DNA of 35,561 nt. Source: an uncultured Myxococcales bacterium. GTDB lineage: Bacteria; Myxococcota_A; UBA9042. Below, one piece after another: positions 1 through 8,127 of this stretch (position 1 is the first letter of the stretch; every line of letters begins with the position of its first letter). The position numbers and the translations under genes were made by a program. Where the stretch lies: the NCBI GenBank assembly GCA_903919145.1, contig CAIXGW010000330.1:1-35561 (forward strand). The letters run 5' to 3'. The notes beneath the pieces were generated by a model. It did not search any database. It was not told the DNA's origin and saw only the letters and a program-made list of their open reading frames with translations.

Positions 1-66
1 ACCAGGCGTGGTCCGTGGACAGCCGCAAGAAGACAGAGGATTGACCGGCCGCCAGGCCGCAGCGAC

Positions 67-140
67 GCGCCCATAGCTCAGCTGGATAGAGCATCGGCCT
101 TCTAAGCCGAGGGTCGCAGGTTCGAGTCCTGCTGGGCGCG
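67..140 (+). tRNA. tRNA-Arg (anticodon TCT)
   Basis: A full cloverleaf can be folded by eye. The acceptor arms GCGCCCA (67-73) and TGGGCGC (133-139) pair completely and G140 is the discriminator. The anticodon stem TCGGC/GCCGA encloses the loop CTTCTAA, with anticodon TCT at 101-103, which reads AGA (Arg). The T-arm contains GGTTCGAGTCC and the D-arm contains AGCTCAGCTGGATAGAGC. No CCA is encoded after G140, so the tail must be added after transcription. The tandem repeat array starts about 75 bp downstream. I see no second copy of the tRNA 3' end in the window, so there is no sign of an integrated element using it as an attachment site. Confidence 0.96.
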
Positions 141-215
141 CTTCCCACATCACAGCAGGAGAGTTGCCGCAGCGCTGCCGCCCCCAGGGGCGGGCAGGTT
201 GCGCCCTCGCACAGT

Positions 216-680
216 GGCCTCGGACAATCCCCTAGGCAATGTCTGAGCCGCTTGGCGCCTGGGGTTTTTTCGCCAGGCTGCCAGCGGCGTCCGCCGCGCC
301 CCGCACCGCGGCAGCCGCGCCGGGCCGGCCCCCCGCCGGGGCTGGCTGCGGCCTCGGACAATCCCCTAGGCAATGTCTGATCCGCTTGGCGACTGGGGTT
401 TTTGCGCCGGGCTGTCAGCCGCGGCTGCCGCGCCGCGCACCGCTGCATCCGCGCCGGGCCGACCCCTCGCCGGCGCCGGCTGCACCCTCAGACAATGCCC
501 TAGGCAATGTCTGATCCGCCTGGCGACTGGGGTTTTTGCGCCGGGCTGTCGCCGCGGCTGCCGCGCCCCGCACCGCTGCATCCGCGCCGGGCCACCCCTC
601 CGCCGGGGCCGGCTGCGGCCTCGGACAATGCCCTAGGCAATGTCTGATCCGCTTGGCGCCTGGGCTTTTCGCTGCAGGGT
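216..680. repeat. Tandem array of 134-bp non-coding units (3 full and 1 partial)
   Basis: The block beginning GGCCTCGGACAATSCCCTAGG recurs with the GACAAT core at 223, 357, 491 and 624, so the spacing is 134, 134 and 133 bp. The fourth unit decays around 670-680. Each unit has an inverted repeat, GACAATGCC-CTA-GGCAATGTC, with one internal A/A mismatch (a second mismatch in units 1 and 2). About 15-20 bp later comes GGGGTTTTT followed by GCGCC or CGCCAGGC, which can pair back to the preceding GGCG. The rest is a GC-rich spacer. The array fills most of the roughly 620-bp gap between the tRNA and the VWA gene stop. ORFs crossing it are low-complexity Ala/Pro/Arg with no RBS, so I call it non-coding. 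It could be a structured RNA array, a multiple terminator, or simple duplication. Confidence 0.85.
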
Positions 681-763
681 GGGTCGCCAAGCGCGCACCT
701 ATGGGCAGGCCCACCGAGTTCCCGTCTGCCCGCCGCCGCGGCCGTCCGCGCCTCTCGTCTGAC

Positions 764-2059
764 TCACCGTGCCCGCGTCGAAGCGCCATCGCTCAGCCGG
801 GTCTTGCTGCGGTTGTGCGACTGGGCGTAGTCCATTTTCCTGGAGTACTCGTCCATGACCTGCTCGTACCGGGTGGCATCCTCACGCAGTTCCCGCACCA
901 GCTGCAGCAGCTTGTCGTCGCTGGCGGCGTACCCGGCGATCCTGTCGGCCACCTTGGTCAGCAGCTGGCCCGCCGCTTGGTAGTCGCCGCGGCGGTTGAG
1001 GCCCACGGCTTCCATCCGCGCCCGGTCGGCGTGGTGCTGGGCCACGGCCTGGTCGACGCCGCGGTCGCGGGGTTGGTCTTGGACCCTGTCGTTGGTGTCG
1101 TAGCGCAAGGTCACCGTCTGCACGGGCCACAGGGCCTTGCCTTCGGCGCCGACCAGCGCCACGTCAAAGAACAGCTGCTCGCCCACCAAGCCGTCTGGGC
1201 AGAGGATTTGGACCACAGTGTCGATGAATTGGCCGCTGCAGAGGTCGCCAAGCTCAATGCGCAGGGCCTTGCCGGTCCAGAGAGAGCGAAAGCTGCCCAG
1301 GGCTTGCAGGCGGCCGCGACCGCGCGGGGCAATCTCAAGCGCCACGCCAGGGGCCGTCACTTCCAGCGCCTCGCCCACTTCGGTCGCCATCACCGCTTTG
1401 AGCTGGTTGGCCGAGCGGACAAAGTAGAAGCGCCCATCGGCTGCGTCGGCCATGCCCTTGAGCAGGTCCTCTGCAAAGCCGTCGCCAATGCCGATGCAGG
1501 TGGTCACGACCCCCAGGTGGCGCATCTGCTGGCTGTGGTCGCACAGGACCTTTGGGTCCGTTTCGCCCTGGTTGGCTTGGCCGTCCGTCAACAGGATGCA
1601 CAGGTCCAGGCTGCCCGCTTGGTGTGCCGCGCCCAGCTCTTGACACGACTGCGCCCAGCCGCCAGAGAGGTTGGTGCTGCCGCCGGGCTGGACCCGCTGG
1701 CAGCTCGCCCGTGCCCGCGCCCGCATGGAGGCGGTGGCTGGCGTCTGGGGGACCACGGTGTCGACCGCATCGTCAAAGAAGACCACGTTGAACTCATCGC
1801 GATCGCTGAGCAAATCCATGGCCTCGCCCACCGCCTGCGCCGCCAGCTCCAGCTTGCCGCCGCCCATCGAGCCAGAGCGGTCGACCACAAAGCCCACGCG
1901 CACCGGCGGGCGCTCCTTGCCCAGCGGCGCCGCTCCGGCGGTCAGCTGAAGGCGCAGGTTGCGCTGGCTGCCCCCGCCTTGGCGGACCAGCTGGCGGTCC
2001 ACGTCCACCTGAAAGCTTTGGATTTCCTTGAAGGGATGGGCAGAATGGCTGTTTGACAT
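764..2059 (-). CDS. VWA-domain protein with intact MIDAS motif
   Basis: This 431-residue protein has a central von Willebrand factor A domain at about residues 52-230. The metal-ion-dependent adhesion site is complete: DRSGSMGG (D60, S62, S64), T129 in GGSTNLSGG and D159 in LLTDGQ. A beta-rich region follows, about 230-340, then a helical tail of about 90 residues rich in Arg, Asp and Gln. There is no signal peptide or membrane segment, so it is probably cytoplasmic. The start is the ATG at 2059, preceded by CCGGAGG; the frame stays open further upstream but overlaps the regulator gene. It lies 86 bp after the MerR-type gene on the same strand and probably shares its transcript. VWA proteins usually act as Mg-dependent protein-binding modules. 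The partner here is unknown. Confidence 0.88.
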   Translation of the reverse strand: MSNSHSAHPFKEIQSFQVDVDRQLVRQGGGSQRNLRLQLTAGAAPLGKERPPVRVGFVVDRSGSMGGGKLELAAQAVGEAMDLLSDRDEFNVVFFDDAVDTVVPQTPATASMRARARASCQRVQPGGSTNLSGGWAQSCQELGAAHQAGSLDLCILLTDGQANQGETDPKVLCDHSQQMRHLGVVTTCIGIGDGFAEDLLKGMADAADGRFYFVRSANQLKAVMATEVGEALEVTAPGVALEIAPRGRGRLQALGSFRSLWTGKALRIELGDLCSGQFIDTVVQILCPDGLVGEQLFFDVALVGAEGKALWPVQTVTLRYDTNDRVQDQPRDRGVDQAVAQHHADRARMEAVGLNRRGDYQAAGQLLTKVADRIAGYAASDDKLLQLVRELREDATRYEQVMDEYSRKMDYAQSHNRSKTRLSDGASTRAR

Positions 2060-2145
2060 GGGGGCCTCCGGAACTTGCGTTGGGGTAATCGGCTGGCTGG
2101 AACTGGACTTGGCTGGCTTGGGATTTGGCGAACCTCCTAGAGAGA

Positions 2146-2775
2146 CTATGGCCCGGCATCCGGATCTGCGGGATCGGCCGACGAGCCGGGACTGGCAAAT
2201 AGCGTGGCGGCATAGCGCAGCAGCCGCTCGACCTTGCGCTGCCGCCAGGTGTCCAGTGGGCGCTTGATCAGCAGCTCGACGCCGTCGTCCAGCAGCAGGT
2301 GCTCCCAGCGGGTCCGCGGTGGGTTCCATTCTCCCGCGGGCGGCCGCGACACCGCAGAATTGGCCGGCATCGGCAGCGCAGCGGGTGTTGGCGCTCGCCC
2401 CGCTTGTTGGGGCAGCAGGTTGGCCCGAGCCAGATACTCCTGGATCGCCGTTCTGCTTTCGGCCGGGCGGCCGGCGGGCTCGCCCGGTCGCTGCGGGTCT
2501 GCCGCGCGCGCCGCTGGGCCGGGAAGGAGCACAGCCGCCTCTCGATCTTGGCGCTGCAGCTCGCGCAGAATGGACTTGAGCGGCACCCCCTCGGCTTGCC
2601 GACCGCGGATCCACGCCACCCGCGCTACGTGGTCCGCCGGATAGCGGGCCGCCGGGCCCTTCTCAAGGGGGCCGCTCAGCAGCCCAAACTGCACCCAATA
2701 GCGCAGCGTCCTTTCACTTTCGCCGGTGGCCAGGCTAAGGTCGGTCAGCGAAATGGTGGGTTCAGGCAAGGACAC
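2146..2775 (-). CDS. MerR-family transcriptional regulator
   Basis: The 209-residue product begins with a MerR-type winged helix-turn-helix: LTDLSLATGESERTLRYWV at about residues 10-28, then GLLSGP and a second segment ARYPADHVARVAWIRGRQ up to about residue 62. The effector end is not recognisable: an Ala/Pro/Arg-rich linker (75-150) leads to a short segment, about 155-195, with no metal-binding Cys cluster. It is therefore not a classical MerR/CueR metal sensor. Start is GTG at 2775 with AAGGAGGAG just upstream. It is the first gene of the pair with the VWA protein. A dyad inside its own promoter spacer fits autoregulation by DNA distortion, as known for the family. The ligand is unknown. 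Confidence 0.85.
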   Translation of the reverse strand: MSLPEPTISLTDLSLATGESERTLRYWVQFGLLSGPLEKGPAARYPADHVARVAWIRGRQAEGVPLKSILRELQRQDREAAVLLPGPAARAADPQRPGEPAGRPAESRTAIQEYLARANLLPQQAGRAPTPAALPMPANSAVSRPPAGEWNPPRTRWEHLLLDDGVELLIKRPLDTWRQRKVERLLRYAATLFASPGSSADPADPDAGP

Positions 2776-2816
2776 GACACTCTCCTCCTTGGCGCCACTG
2801 CGGCGGCGACATCTGC

Positions 2817-2845
2817 ATAGTAACAGTTGCAGCTGTCGCTGTCAA
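2817..2845 (-). promoter_or_regulatory. Sigma-70-type promoter with a dyad in the spacer
   Basis: On the minus strand there is a perfect -35 box TTGACA (2845-2840), a 17-bp spacer and a -10 box TACTAT (2822-2817), 42 bp upstream of the regulator's GTG. The spacer holds the near-palindrome ACAGCTGCAACTGT (2823-2836; 12 of 14 positions symmetric). MerR-family proteins bind dyads between -35 and -10, but their targets usually have 19-20 bp spacers. With 17 bp this may be ordinary repression or autoregulation instead. Confidence 0.6.
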
Positions 2846-2929
2846 TACAGGCTTGGCTGCGGTGTGATCCTGCTGGCAATGCACAGATAGTGTTGTGTAG
2901 TGTGGAGAATTGGCTGCCGGGTTGTCGTT

Positions 2930-2947
2930 CTCGACAGTACTGTCGAG
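2930..2947. promoter_or_regulatory. Perfect 18-bp palindrome upstream of the MerR/VWA unit
   Basis: CTCGACAGTACTGTCGAG is its own reverse complement over all 18 positions. It lies about 85 bp upstream of the -35 box in the 327-bp gap between the putA stop and the MerR-type gene start. There is no T-run beside it, so a terminator is unlikely. A dimeric regulator site is the simplest reading. Beyond this site and the promoter I see nothing else in this gap. Confidence 0.5.
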
Positions 2948-3102
2948 TTAGCGACGCAGCAAGAGCCAGTGGCTCGAATGACGGTCGGTGCGTCGCCGCG
3001 GCTGTGCAGAAGTGCGCACGCCGGCCTTGTTGAACCACGACAGGCGGGGCCGACAAGCCGCGGCGATGCCCTAGCCGGCAGCCCGCAGCCCAGGGGCGGC
3101 GA

Positions 3103-6100
3103 TCACAGCCGACCGGCGGCCGTGACTTCCAGCGGCGCGCCGTGGCGCATGGTGTTGACTGCAAGGCTGGTGACGTGCAAGTGGGCGCGCACCAAAGCAT
3201 CTGGGCGGTTGGGCGGCGGCCAGGCGCCGGGGCAGTGCAGGGCGCGCAGGTGCCGGGCTCCGGGGGGCGTCTGCACCATCGCGTCCAGCAGCGGGGCCCA
3301 CTCGCTGGCGCGGCCGTCCAGGACGACGCTGGCAATAGCCGGGTTGGCCAGCTGTAGCAACAGGGCTTGAAGGCTGGTGATGTCCGTCACGACCATGCGC
3401 CCGCCGTGCTCTACGCCGTCCACCAGGGTGCCCCACACCTTGGCCGCTGCCGGGCCGCAGGCCAGCACCTGCACCGGGTTGCCGCACATTGCCGCGGCCA
3501 TGGCGTGCAAGACGGCGTGGCGGGTGGCGCTGCGGCTGCCAGCGACCACCACGGTCAAGCCCTTGGCAAGGGCCCAGCGATTGTAGCTGTTCTGGCCGGG
3601 GATGACCCGGTTGAGCTCGGTACCGCTGGCCAGGTTGGGCAAGTGCCGCACGGCCCAGTGGACCAGCGCCGTCACATCGACCTGGCAGCGCGACGTCAGG
3701 CTGGGCCACGCTTCTCCGGCGGCCTGCCAGGTGCTGGCCAGCGCGATGCCCGCAGACAGGTCGGCGTCAAAAGGAGGGGGACCCTCTTGCAACTGCCCGT
3801 GGTGGCTTGGCAAATTGCCCGCAGCGTGACCCTGGTGCTCGGCCTCAGCTTCTGCGCCGTCTGCTGCCGAACCAGGGGGACCCTGCCGTACCTCCCCGAT
3901 ACTGCGCAAGAAAGCCGCGCCGGGGTCGATCGGCGGGCACGCCTCGATGGGCAGCGTGATCAGCGCGGTCAGGTAGTCGCGTCCGCCCGCCTTGGGGCCC
4001 GTGCCCGACATCTGAAAGCCGCCAAAGGGCTCGATGCCGACCCGCGCCCCGGTGATGGTGCGGTTGACGTAGAGGTTGCCGACGCGGGCTGCGGCAATCA
4101 GGTCGTCAATGTCGTCTTGAGACTGGGCAAAAATGCCGCCGGTCAGGGCATATTCTGGGGCGGTCCAGGCGGCCACGGCTTGCTCTGCGCTGGCGTAGGG
4201 GATGACGTGGACCACAGGCCCAAACAACTCTTGCTGGGCCCAGCTGTCGGCCGCCATGGCCCGCTGCAGGGTGAGCTCTACGACTACGGGGCCGACCAGG
4301 TGACCCTCTTCGCTGCCGCCGCCGGGAGCGCTGCGGTCGACATGGACCTTGCCGCCGTGCAGGTCTGCCTCGCTGCGCAGCTGAGCGGTGGCATTGCGCA
4401 GACGGTCGCGATCTTCCAGGGTAATCACCGGATTGATGCGGGTTCCGGGCGTCTCTGATGGGCCGACTTGCAGGTCGCGGGCAGCCTCGCAGAAGCGCGC
4501 CAGGAACGGTGCAGCGATGCGCTGATCAATGAGCACCCGCGAGGCCGCCGAGCATTTCTGGCCGGCGTGGGCAAAGGCTGAGCGCAGAGAGGCGCTGACG
4601 GCTTCATCCAGGTCGGCATTGGCGGTGACCACAATCGCGTTCTTTCCACCCATTTCGGTGATGGCAAGGGCATTGTGGCTGCCACAGGCGCGGCCCGCCA
4701 GGGCGCGGTGCAGGCGGGTGCCCACGGCGCGCGAGCCGGTAAAGAGGACGCCGTGAACGCGCGGGTCGGCCGTCAGCGGCGCCCCAACCCCTGGACCGTC
4801 TCCCACCAGGTGCTGCAGCGCCCCCAGCGGCGTGCCCAGGCTGTGCATCAGCTGGACCCAGCGCTCCACCACCAGCGGCGTCTGCTCGGCGGACTTCAGC
4901 AGAACCGGATTGCCCATGACCAGGGCGCCACTGGCCATACCCACCGGAATCGCCAGCGGAAAGTTCCACGGACACACCACGGCGATCGGGCCGCGGGCGC
5001 GGGCTTGCGGCAGCTCTCTGGCCAGTCGCAGCGCTTCGCGGGCGTAGAACTGCAGGAAATCGATGGCCTCGTCGACATCGCCCAGCGCCTCTGACCGCGA
5101 CTTGCCAGACTCGCGGACAATGAGCGCTGCCCAGCTCGGCCGCTGCCGGCGCATCACCTCGGCGGCGCGGACCAGCAGCGAAGTGCGGATGCAGGGGTGG
5201 GTCTCGCCCCAGCTCTGGGCAGTCGCCGCCGCCAGCGCCAGGGCTGTCTCCAGGTTCTCTGGCGTGGTACTGTCGATTTTGCCAACCAATTGCCGGGGAT
5301 GGGCGGGAGCGTACACCTCGACCATCGGCCCTTGGCGGCCGGCCTGCACGCCGCTGTCCCACGGCTGGGCGCTCTCTGCCAGCGCTTGCTCCAGGGCCTG
5401 ACGCTGCGCCGGGCGATACAGCCGCAAGGGCGCCACATTGTAGAACTCTGCTGGGCGCTTGACCGTTGCCGCCTCGCGCTGGGGGTCGCGCTCCAGCTCG
5501 CGGTCGCCGCGCCAGCGCTCTAGCTGCAACAGCGGAGGTTCCAGCAATTCCTGCAGCGGAGCACCGTGCCGCGCCAGGGTCAACACCCCAACTTGGCTGC
5601 TGTTTTCCAGGATGCGCCGCACCAGGTAGGCCATGCCGACCAGCAAGCTGCCCACCGGGATGTAGTTGCGCACCGCCCAGCCCAGCTTGGCCATCGCCGT
5701 GCTCAGCCCCTCATAGGTCATGTGCAGCGTCTGGTGCTCTACGGCCGGAGACGCCCTGAAGTACAGATCGCGCGCCGCGTGGGCAAAGCAGTGATCGCGC
5801 AGGTTGTGGCTACCCACGCACAGCTGGGTGACCGGGCCGGCCTGCAGAATCTTGAGGCACAGCAGCTGGTACAGCGCGTCGGTCTCTGGCTTGTTGAGCA
5901 ACTGCGGGGCGGGAAAATCGTTGGCGGCGCCTTCAATGGTCTCCGCGTCCCAGTAGGCGCCCTTGACCAGGCGGATCGGGGTCCGCACGCCGCGCTGCCG
6001 GCACAGGGCCAGCACTTCCTCCAGATGATCAGCCGCGTCGCGCAGATAGGCCTGCACCACAATGCCCGCCCCCGTCCAGGTCGCCAGTGCCGGGGTGGCC

Positions 6101-7395
6101 AGGACCCGCCGAAACATCTCTAGCGTCAGGTCGCGCACGTGGTAGTGCTCGGCGTCGAAATTGACGAACACGCCGCGCTTGTGGGCTTCCAGGCACAGGA
6201 TCTGCAGGCGCGGGCCCACGCGCCGCCACGTGCCGTCGGGGTCGTCGCCGTCATAGTCAGAGCACAGGGCGCTGACCTTGATCGAGACGTGGCCGCGCTC
6301 AATGCCTGCCGCGTTACGCTGCGGGGCTTGCCCGGGCTGGCCGCTGGCGACAATCAGCTCCAAGACGCGGTCGCGGTAGATGTCGGCCTCGCGCTCGCTG
6401 ACCACCAGCTCGCCCAGCTGGTCCAAGGTGGCATCGCGGCCGCTTTTGCGCAGCTTGGCCAAGCCCTTGGCTGCCTCGGCGACATTCTCTCCGGCAATGA
6501 AGGTGCGCGCCAGGGTGCGGACGGCCAAGCGGGTCCAGCGCGCCAGTGCCCGATAGGGCAGGGCCCACGCCACCTTGTGGGCCATCGCCACCGCCATCCG
6601 CAGCGCCGTGGGCAAAGGCAGCTGGCCGTTCTCTGGCCCGGCTTGCGCGTCGTCCTGTTGCAGCCGGCGAATCGCCTCGCGCAGCAAACGCACCACTTCG
6701 GCGCCGTCTTTGTCATGGTCCAAAGAGGGCAGGGCCGCCACAAAGCGCAAAAGGTGCAGGCGCAGCGCGGTGTATTGCGAGGTCAGCTCCAGGCCCCACT
6801 GGCTGAAGTGCTCGCGTAGAGACGGGCTGTAGGCGCTCACTCCCTCATCTACCTGCACAGCCAGGCGCTCTACCTCGCGCAGCAAGTCTGGGTCGGCCAG
6901 ACCCACCGCGTGACCATCGGGCGAGACCACCGCAGAGCCGTGCAGCAAGTAGACCAGCTCCAGGTCGCTGGGCGCGTCGTCACGGCTGGCGCGGGCGTGC
7001 ATCTCGACCAGGGCATCCAGGTCGGCCAGGCGCGCCAGGCAGTGGCTGTTGTGACTGGCGCTGTGCTCGCGACAGCTGCCGACAATCAGCGCTTCGCTGG
7101 CAAATCGCGGGCTTCCCAGGGCCATCAGGCACCGCTTGTGGTCCACGGCGCAGGACAGCACAAGGCCCTCCACGTCGATGGTCGTGCGCCACGGCTTGGG
7201 GTGGGCCAGCAGAATCAGCGGCTCCAACACCGCTTGGGCCGCGGCCGTCAGCTGGTGGCCGCTGGGATCCATGATCGCCGGAGCCAGGTCCTCGATGCAG
7301 CGAATCGTCCACATCGCCTCGGCCAATTCGCAACAGGTGTCGCGAACTGCGGGAATGACGGTCCATTCCGCGGTATTGCCTTTGTCGAGTTCCAT
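3103..7395 (-). CDS. putA: Bifunctional proline dehydrogenase / glutamate-semialdehyde (P5C) dehydrogenase
   Basis: This 1430-residue protein oxidises proline to glutamate using two linked domains. The FAD proline dehydrogenase barrel, about residues 200-620, shows KVSALCSDYDGDDPDG near 377, RLVKGAYWDAET near 478 and YLVRRILENSSQVG near 598. The NAD aldehyde dehydrogenase, about 690-1180, shows CPWNFPLAIP near 810, general-base Glu in EMGGKNA near 913 and catalytic Cys in GQKCSAASR near 947. The last 220-odd residues, after an acidic/Ala linker, form an extra domain ending SLAVNTMRHGAPLEV, like the C-terminal ALDH-like domain of long PutAs. No N-terminal ribbon-helix-helix is seen, so it is probably not a self-repressing PutA. 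ATG at 7395 follows CGGGAG; a TTG 75 bp upstream is less likely. It is longer than E. coli PutA (1320). Confidence 0.95.
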   Translation of the reverse strand: MELDKGNTAEWTVIPAVRDTCCELAEAMWTIRCIEDLAPAIMDPSGHQLTAAAQAVLEPLILLAHPKPWRTTIDVEGLVLSCAVDHKRCLMALGSPRFASEALIVGSCREHSASHNSHCLARLADLDALVEMHARASRDDAPSDLELVYLLHGSAVVSPDGHAVGLADPDLLREVERLAVQVDEGVSAYSPSLREHFSQWGLELTSQYTALRLHLLRFVAALPSLDHDKDGAEVVRLLREAIRRLQQDDAQAGPENGQLPLPTALRMAVAMAHKVAWALPYRALARWTRLAVRTLARTFIAGENVAEAAKGLAKLRKSGRDATLDQLGELVVSEREADIYRDRVLELIVASGQPGQAPQRNAAGIERGHVSIKVSALCSDYDGDDPDGTWRRVGPRLQILCLEAHKRGVFVNFDAEHYHVRDLTLEMFRRVLATPALATWTGAGIVVQAYLRDAADHLEEVLALCRQRGVRTPIRLVKGAYWDAETIEGAANDFPAPQLLNKPETDALYQLLCLKILQAGPVTQLCVGSHNLRDHCFAHAARDLYFRASPAVEHQTLHMTYEGLSTAMAKLGWAVRNYIPVGSLLVGMAYLVRRILENSSQVGVLTLARHGAPLQELLEPPLLQLERWRGDRELERDPQREAATVKRPAEFYNVAPLRLYRPAQRQALEQALAESAQPWDSGVQAGRQGPMVEVYAPAHPRQLVGKIDSTTPENLETALALAAATAQSWGETHPCIRTSLLVRAAEVMRRQRPSWAALIVRESGKSRSEALGDVDEAIDFLQFYAREALRLARELPQARARGPIAVVCPWNFPLAIPVGMASGALVMGNPVLLKSAEQTPLVVERWVQLMHSLGTPLGALQHLVGDGPGVGAPLTADPRVHGVLFTGSRAVGTRLHRALAGRACGSHNALAITEMGGKNAIVVTANADLDEAVSASLRSAFAHAGQKCSAASRVLIDQRIAAPFLARFCEAARDLQVGPSETPGTRINPVITLEDRDRLRNATAQLRSEADLHGGKVHVDRSAPGGGSEEGHLVGPVVVELTLQRAMAADSWAQQELFGPVVHVIPYASAEQAVAAWTAPEYALTGGIFAQSQDDIDDLIAAARVGNLYVNRTITGARVGIEPFGGFQMSGTGPKAGGRDYLTALITLPIEACPPIDPGAAFLRSIGEVRQGPPGSAADGAEAEAEHQGHAAGNLPSHHGQLQEGPPPFDADLSAGIALASTWQAAGEAWPSLTSRCQVDVTALVHWAVRHLPNLASGTELNRVIPGQNSYNRWALAKGLTVVVAGSRSATRHAVLHAMAAAMCGNPVQVLACGPAAAKVWGTLVDGVEHGGRMVVTDITSLQALLLQLANPAIASVVLDGRASEWAPLLDAMVQTPPGARHLRALHCPGAWPPPNRPDALVRAHLHVTSLAVNTMRHGAPLEVTAAGRL

Positions 7396-7509
7396 GGCGC
7401 GCTCCCGGTGGCCTGGTGCGTCTGCAAGGCGCGTGGCGGCGGCAGCATAGTCCCGCCTAGGCTTCCGCAAAAGCGCGGATTGTCACGGCTGCGCAAAGTC
7501 GCGGGGGCG

Positions 7510-8052
7510 TCAGCGATGGCGGCGCCACAGCATGTAAGAGTAGCCACCCAGGCTCAGGCACACTGCCACCGTCACCCAGTGGATCGCGGCGCCCTCGTGG
7601 CCCGTGGATGCCGCTAGGGAAAAGAAGGTGGCAAACAGACCGCCGGCCACCATTCCCTGAATCCCCAGGCGGCGCAAGCGGTTGTTCTGGCTGGAGGCCA
7701 CGGCGCCATCGGCCTCGGCGACCTGGCGTACCATCGACTCTGCGGTGGCGGCTGGCACACCGCGATGGACCAGGGCCGCCGCCAGGTCCAGCCGTGTCTG
7801 CGCAGTCCCATCGCGCAGCATCTGGCGAAACTGGCTGAGCTCGATGCCAAATGCTGCCTCCTCGCCTGCCTTGCCGGGCTGATCGCGCTGCAGCACGGCC
7901 AGGACCAGTTGCTTGGCCGTGGCCTCTTCCAGCCCTTCGCGCTCCAAAGCGACGGTCAGGTCCTGCGAAGTCGCGCCCTCGGCGGCCAATTCTTCCAGCT
8001 GGGCCAAGACGTCTTCGGCGGCCTGGTCCACCGTCCAAATCTGCGCCGTCAT
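7510..8052 (-). CDS. Small membrane protein with helical repeats, function unknown
   Basis: I do not recognise this 180-residue family. The first 120 residues are soluble, helical and acidic, with two similar segments (about 15-55 and 75-115), each containing an ATAxxxV stretch: EEATAKQLVLAVL and AATAESMVRQVA. Two hydrophobic stretches follow: IQGMVAGGLFATFFSLAA (about 128-146) and AIHWVTVAVCLSLGGYSYML (about 154-174), ending in RRHR. This predicts a two-helix inner-membrane protein with a cytoplasmic helical head. ATG at 8052 follows AAGGAG. It lies 114 bp upstream of putA in the same direction and may be co-transcribed. Its 5' region is shared with the divergent rhomboid gene. Confidence 0.8.
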   Translation of the reverse strand: MTAQIWTVDQAAEDVLAQLEELAAEGATSQDLTVALEREGLEEATAKQLVLAVLQRDQPGKAGEEAAFGIELSQFRQMLRDGTAQTRLDLAAALVHRGVPAATAESMVRQVAEADGAVASSQNNRLRRLGIQGMVAGGLFATFFSLAASTGHEGAAIHWVTVAVCLSLGGYSYMLWRRHR

Positions 8053-8127
8053 CTGCTGCTCCTTGCGCGTCTGCGCTTGCGCGCCTAATGTCCCCTGAGG
8101 ATCTCGCCGTGGGTCCAGGGGTTGCTT

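Noticed and set aside
67..140. tRNA-Arg as an integration site of a mobile element
   Set aside because: I found no second copy of its 3' end and no integrase in the window.
223..645. CRISPR array in the 134-bp repeats
   Set aside because: Units are long and tandem with conserved interior. There are no short repeats with unique spacers of equal length and no cas genes are present.
536..2056. Long plus-strand frame of 506 residues opposite the VWA gene
   Set aside because: It is the antisense shadow of the MerR/VWA unit and the repeat array; composition is typical of high-GC shadows and no domain is visible.
2930..2947. LexA (SOS) box
   Set aside because: It is a perfect palindrome, but does not match the CTGT-N8-ACAG or GTTC-type forms I know, and the neighbour genes are not DNA-repair genes.
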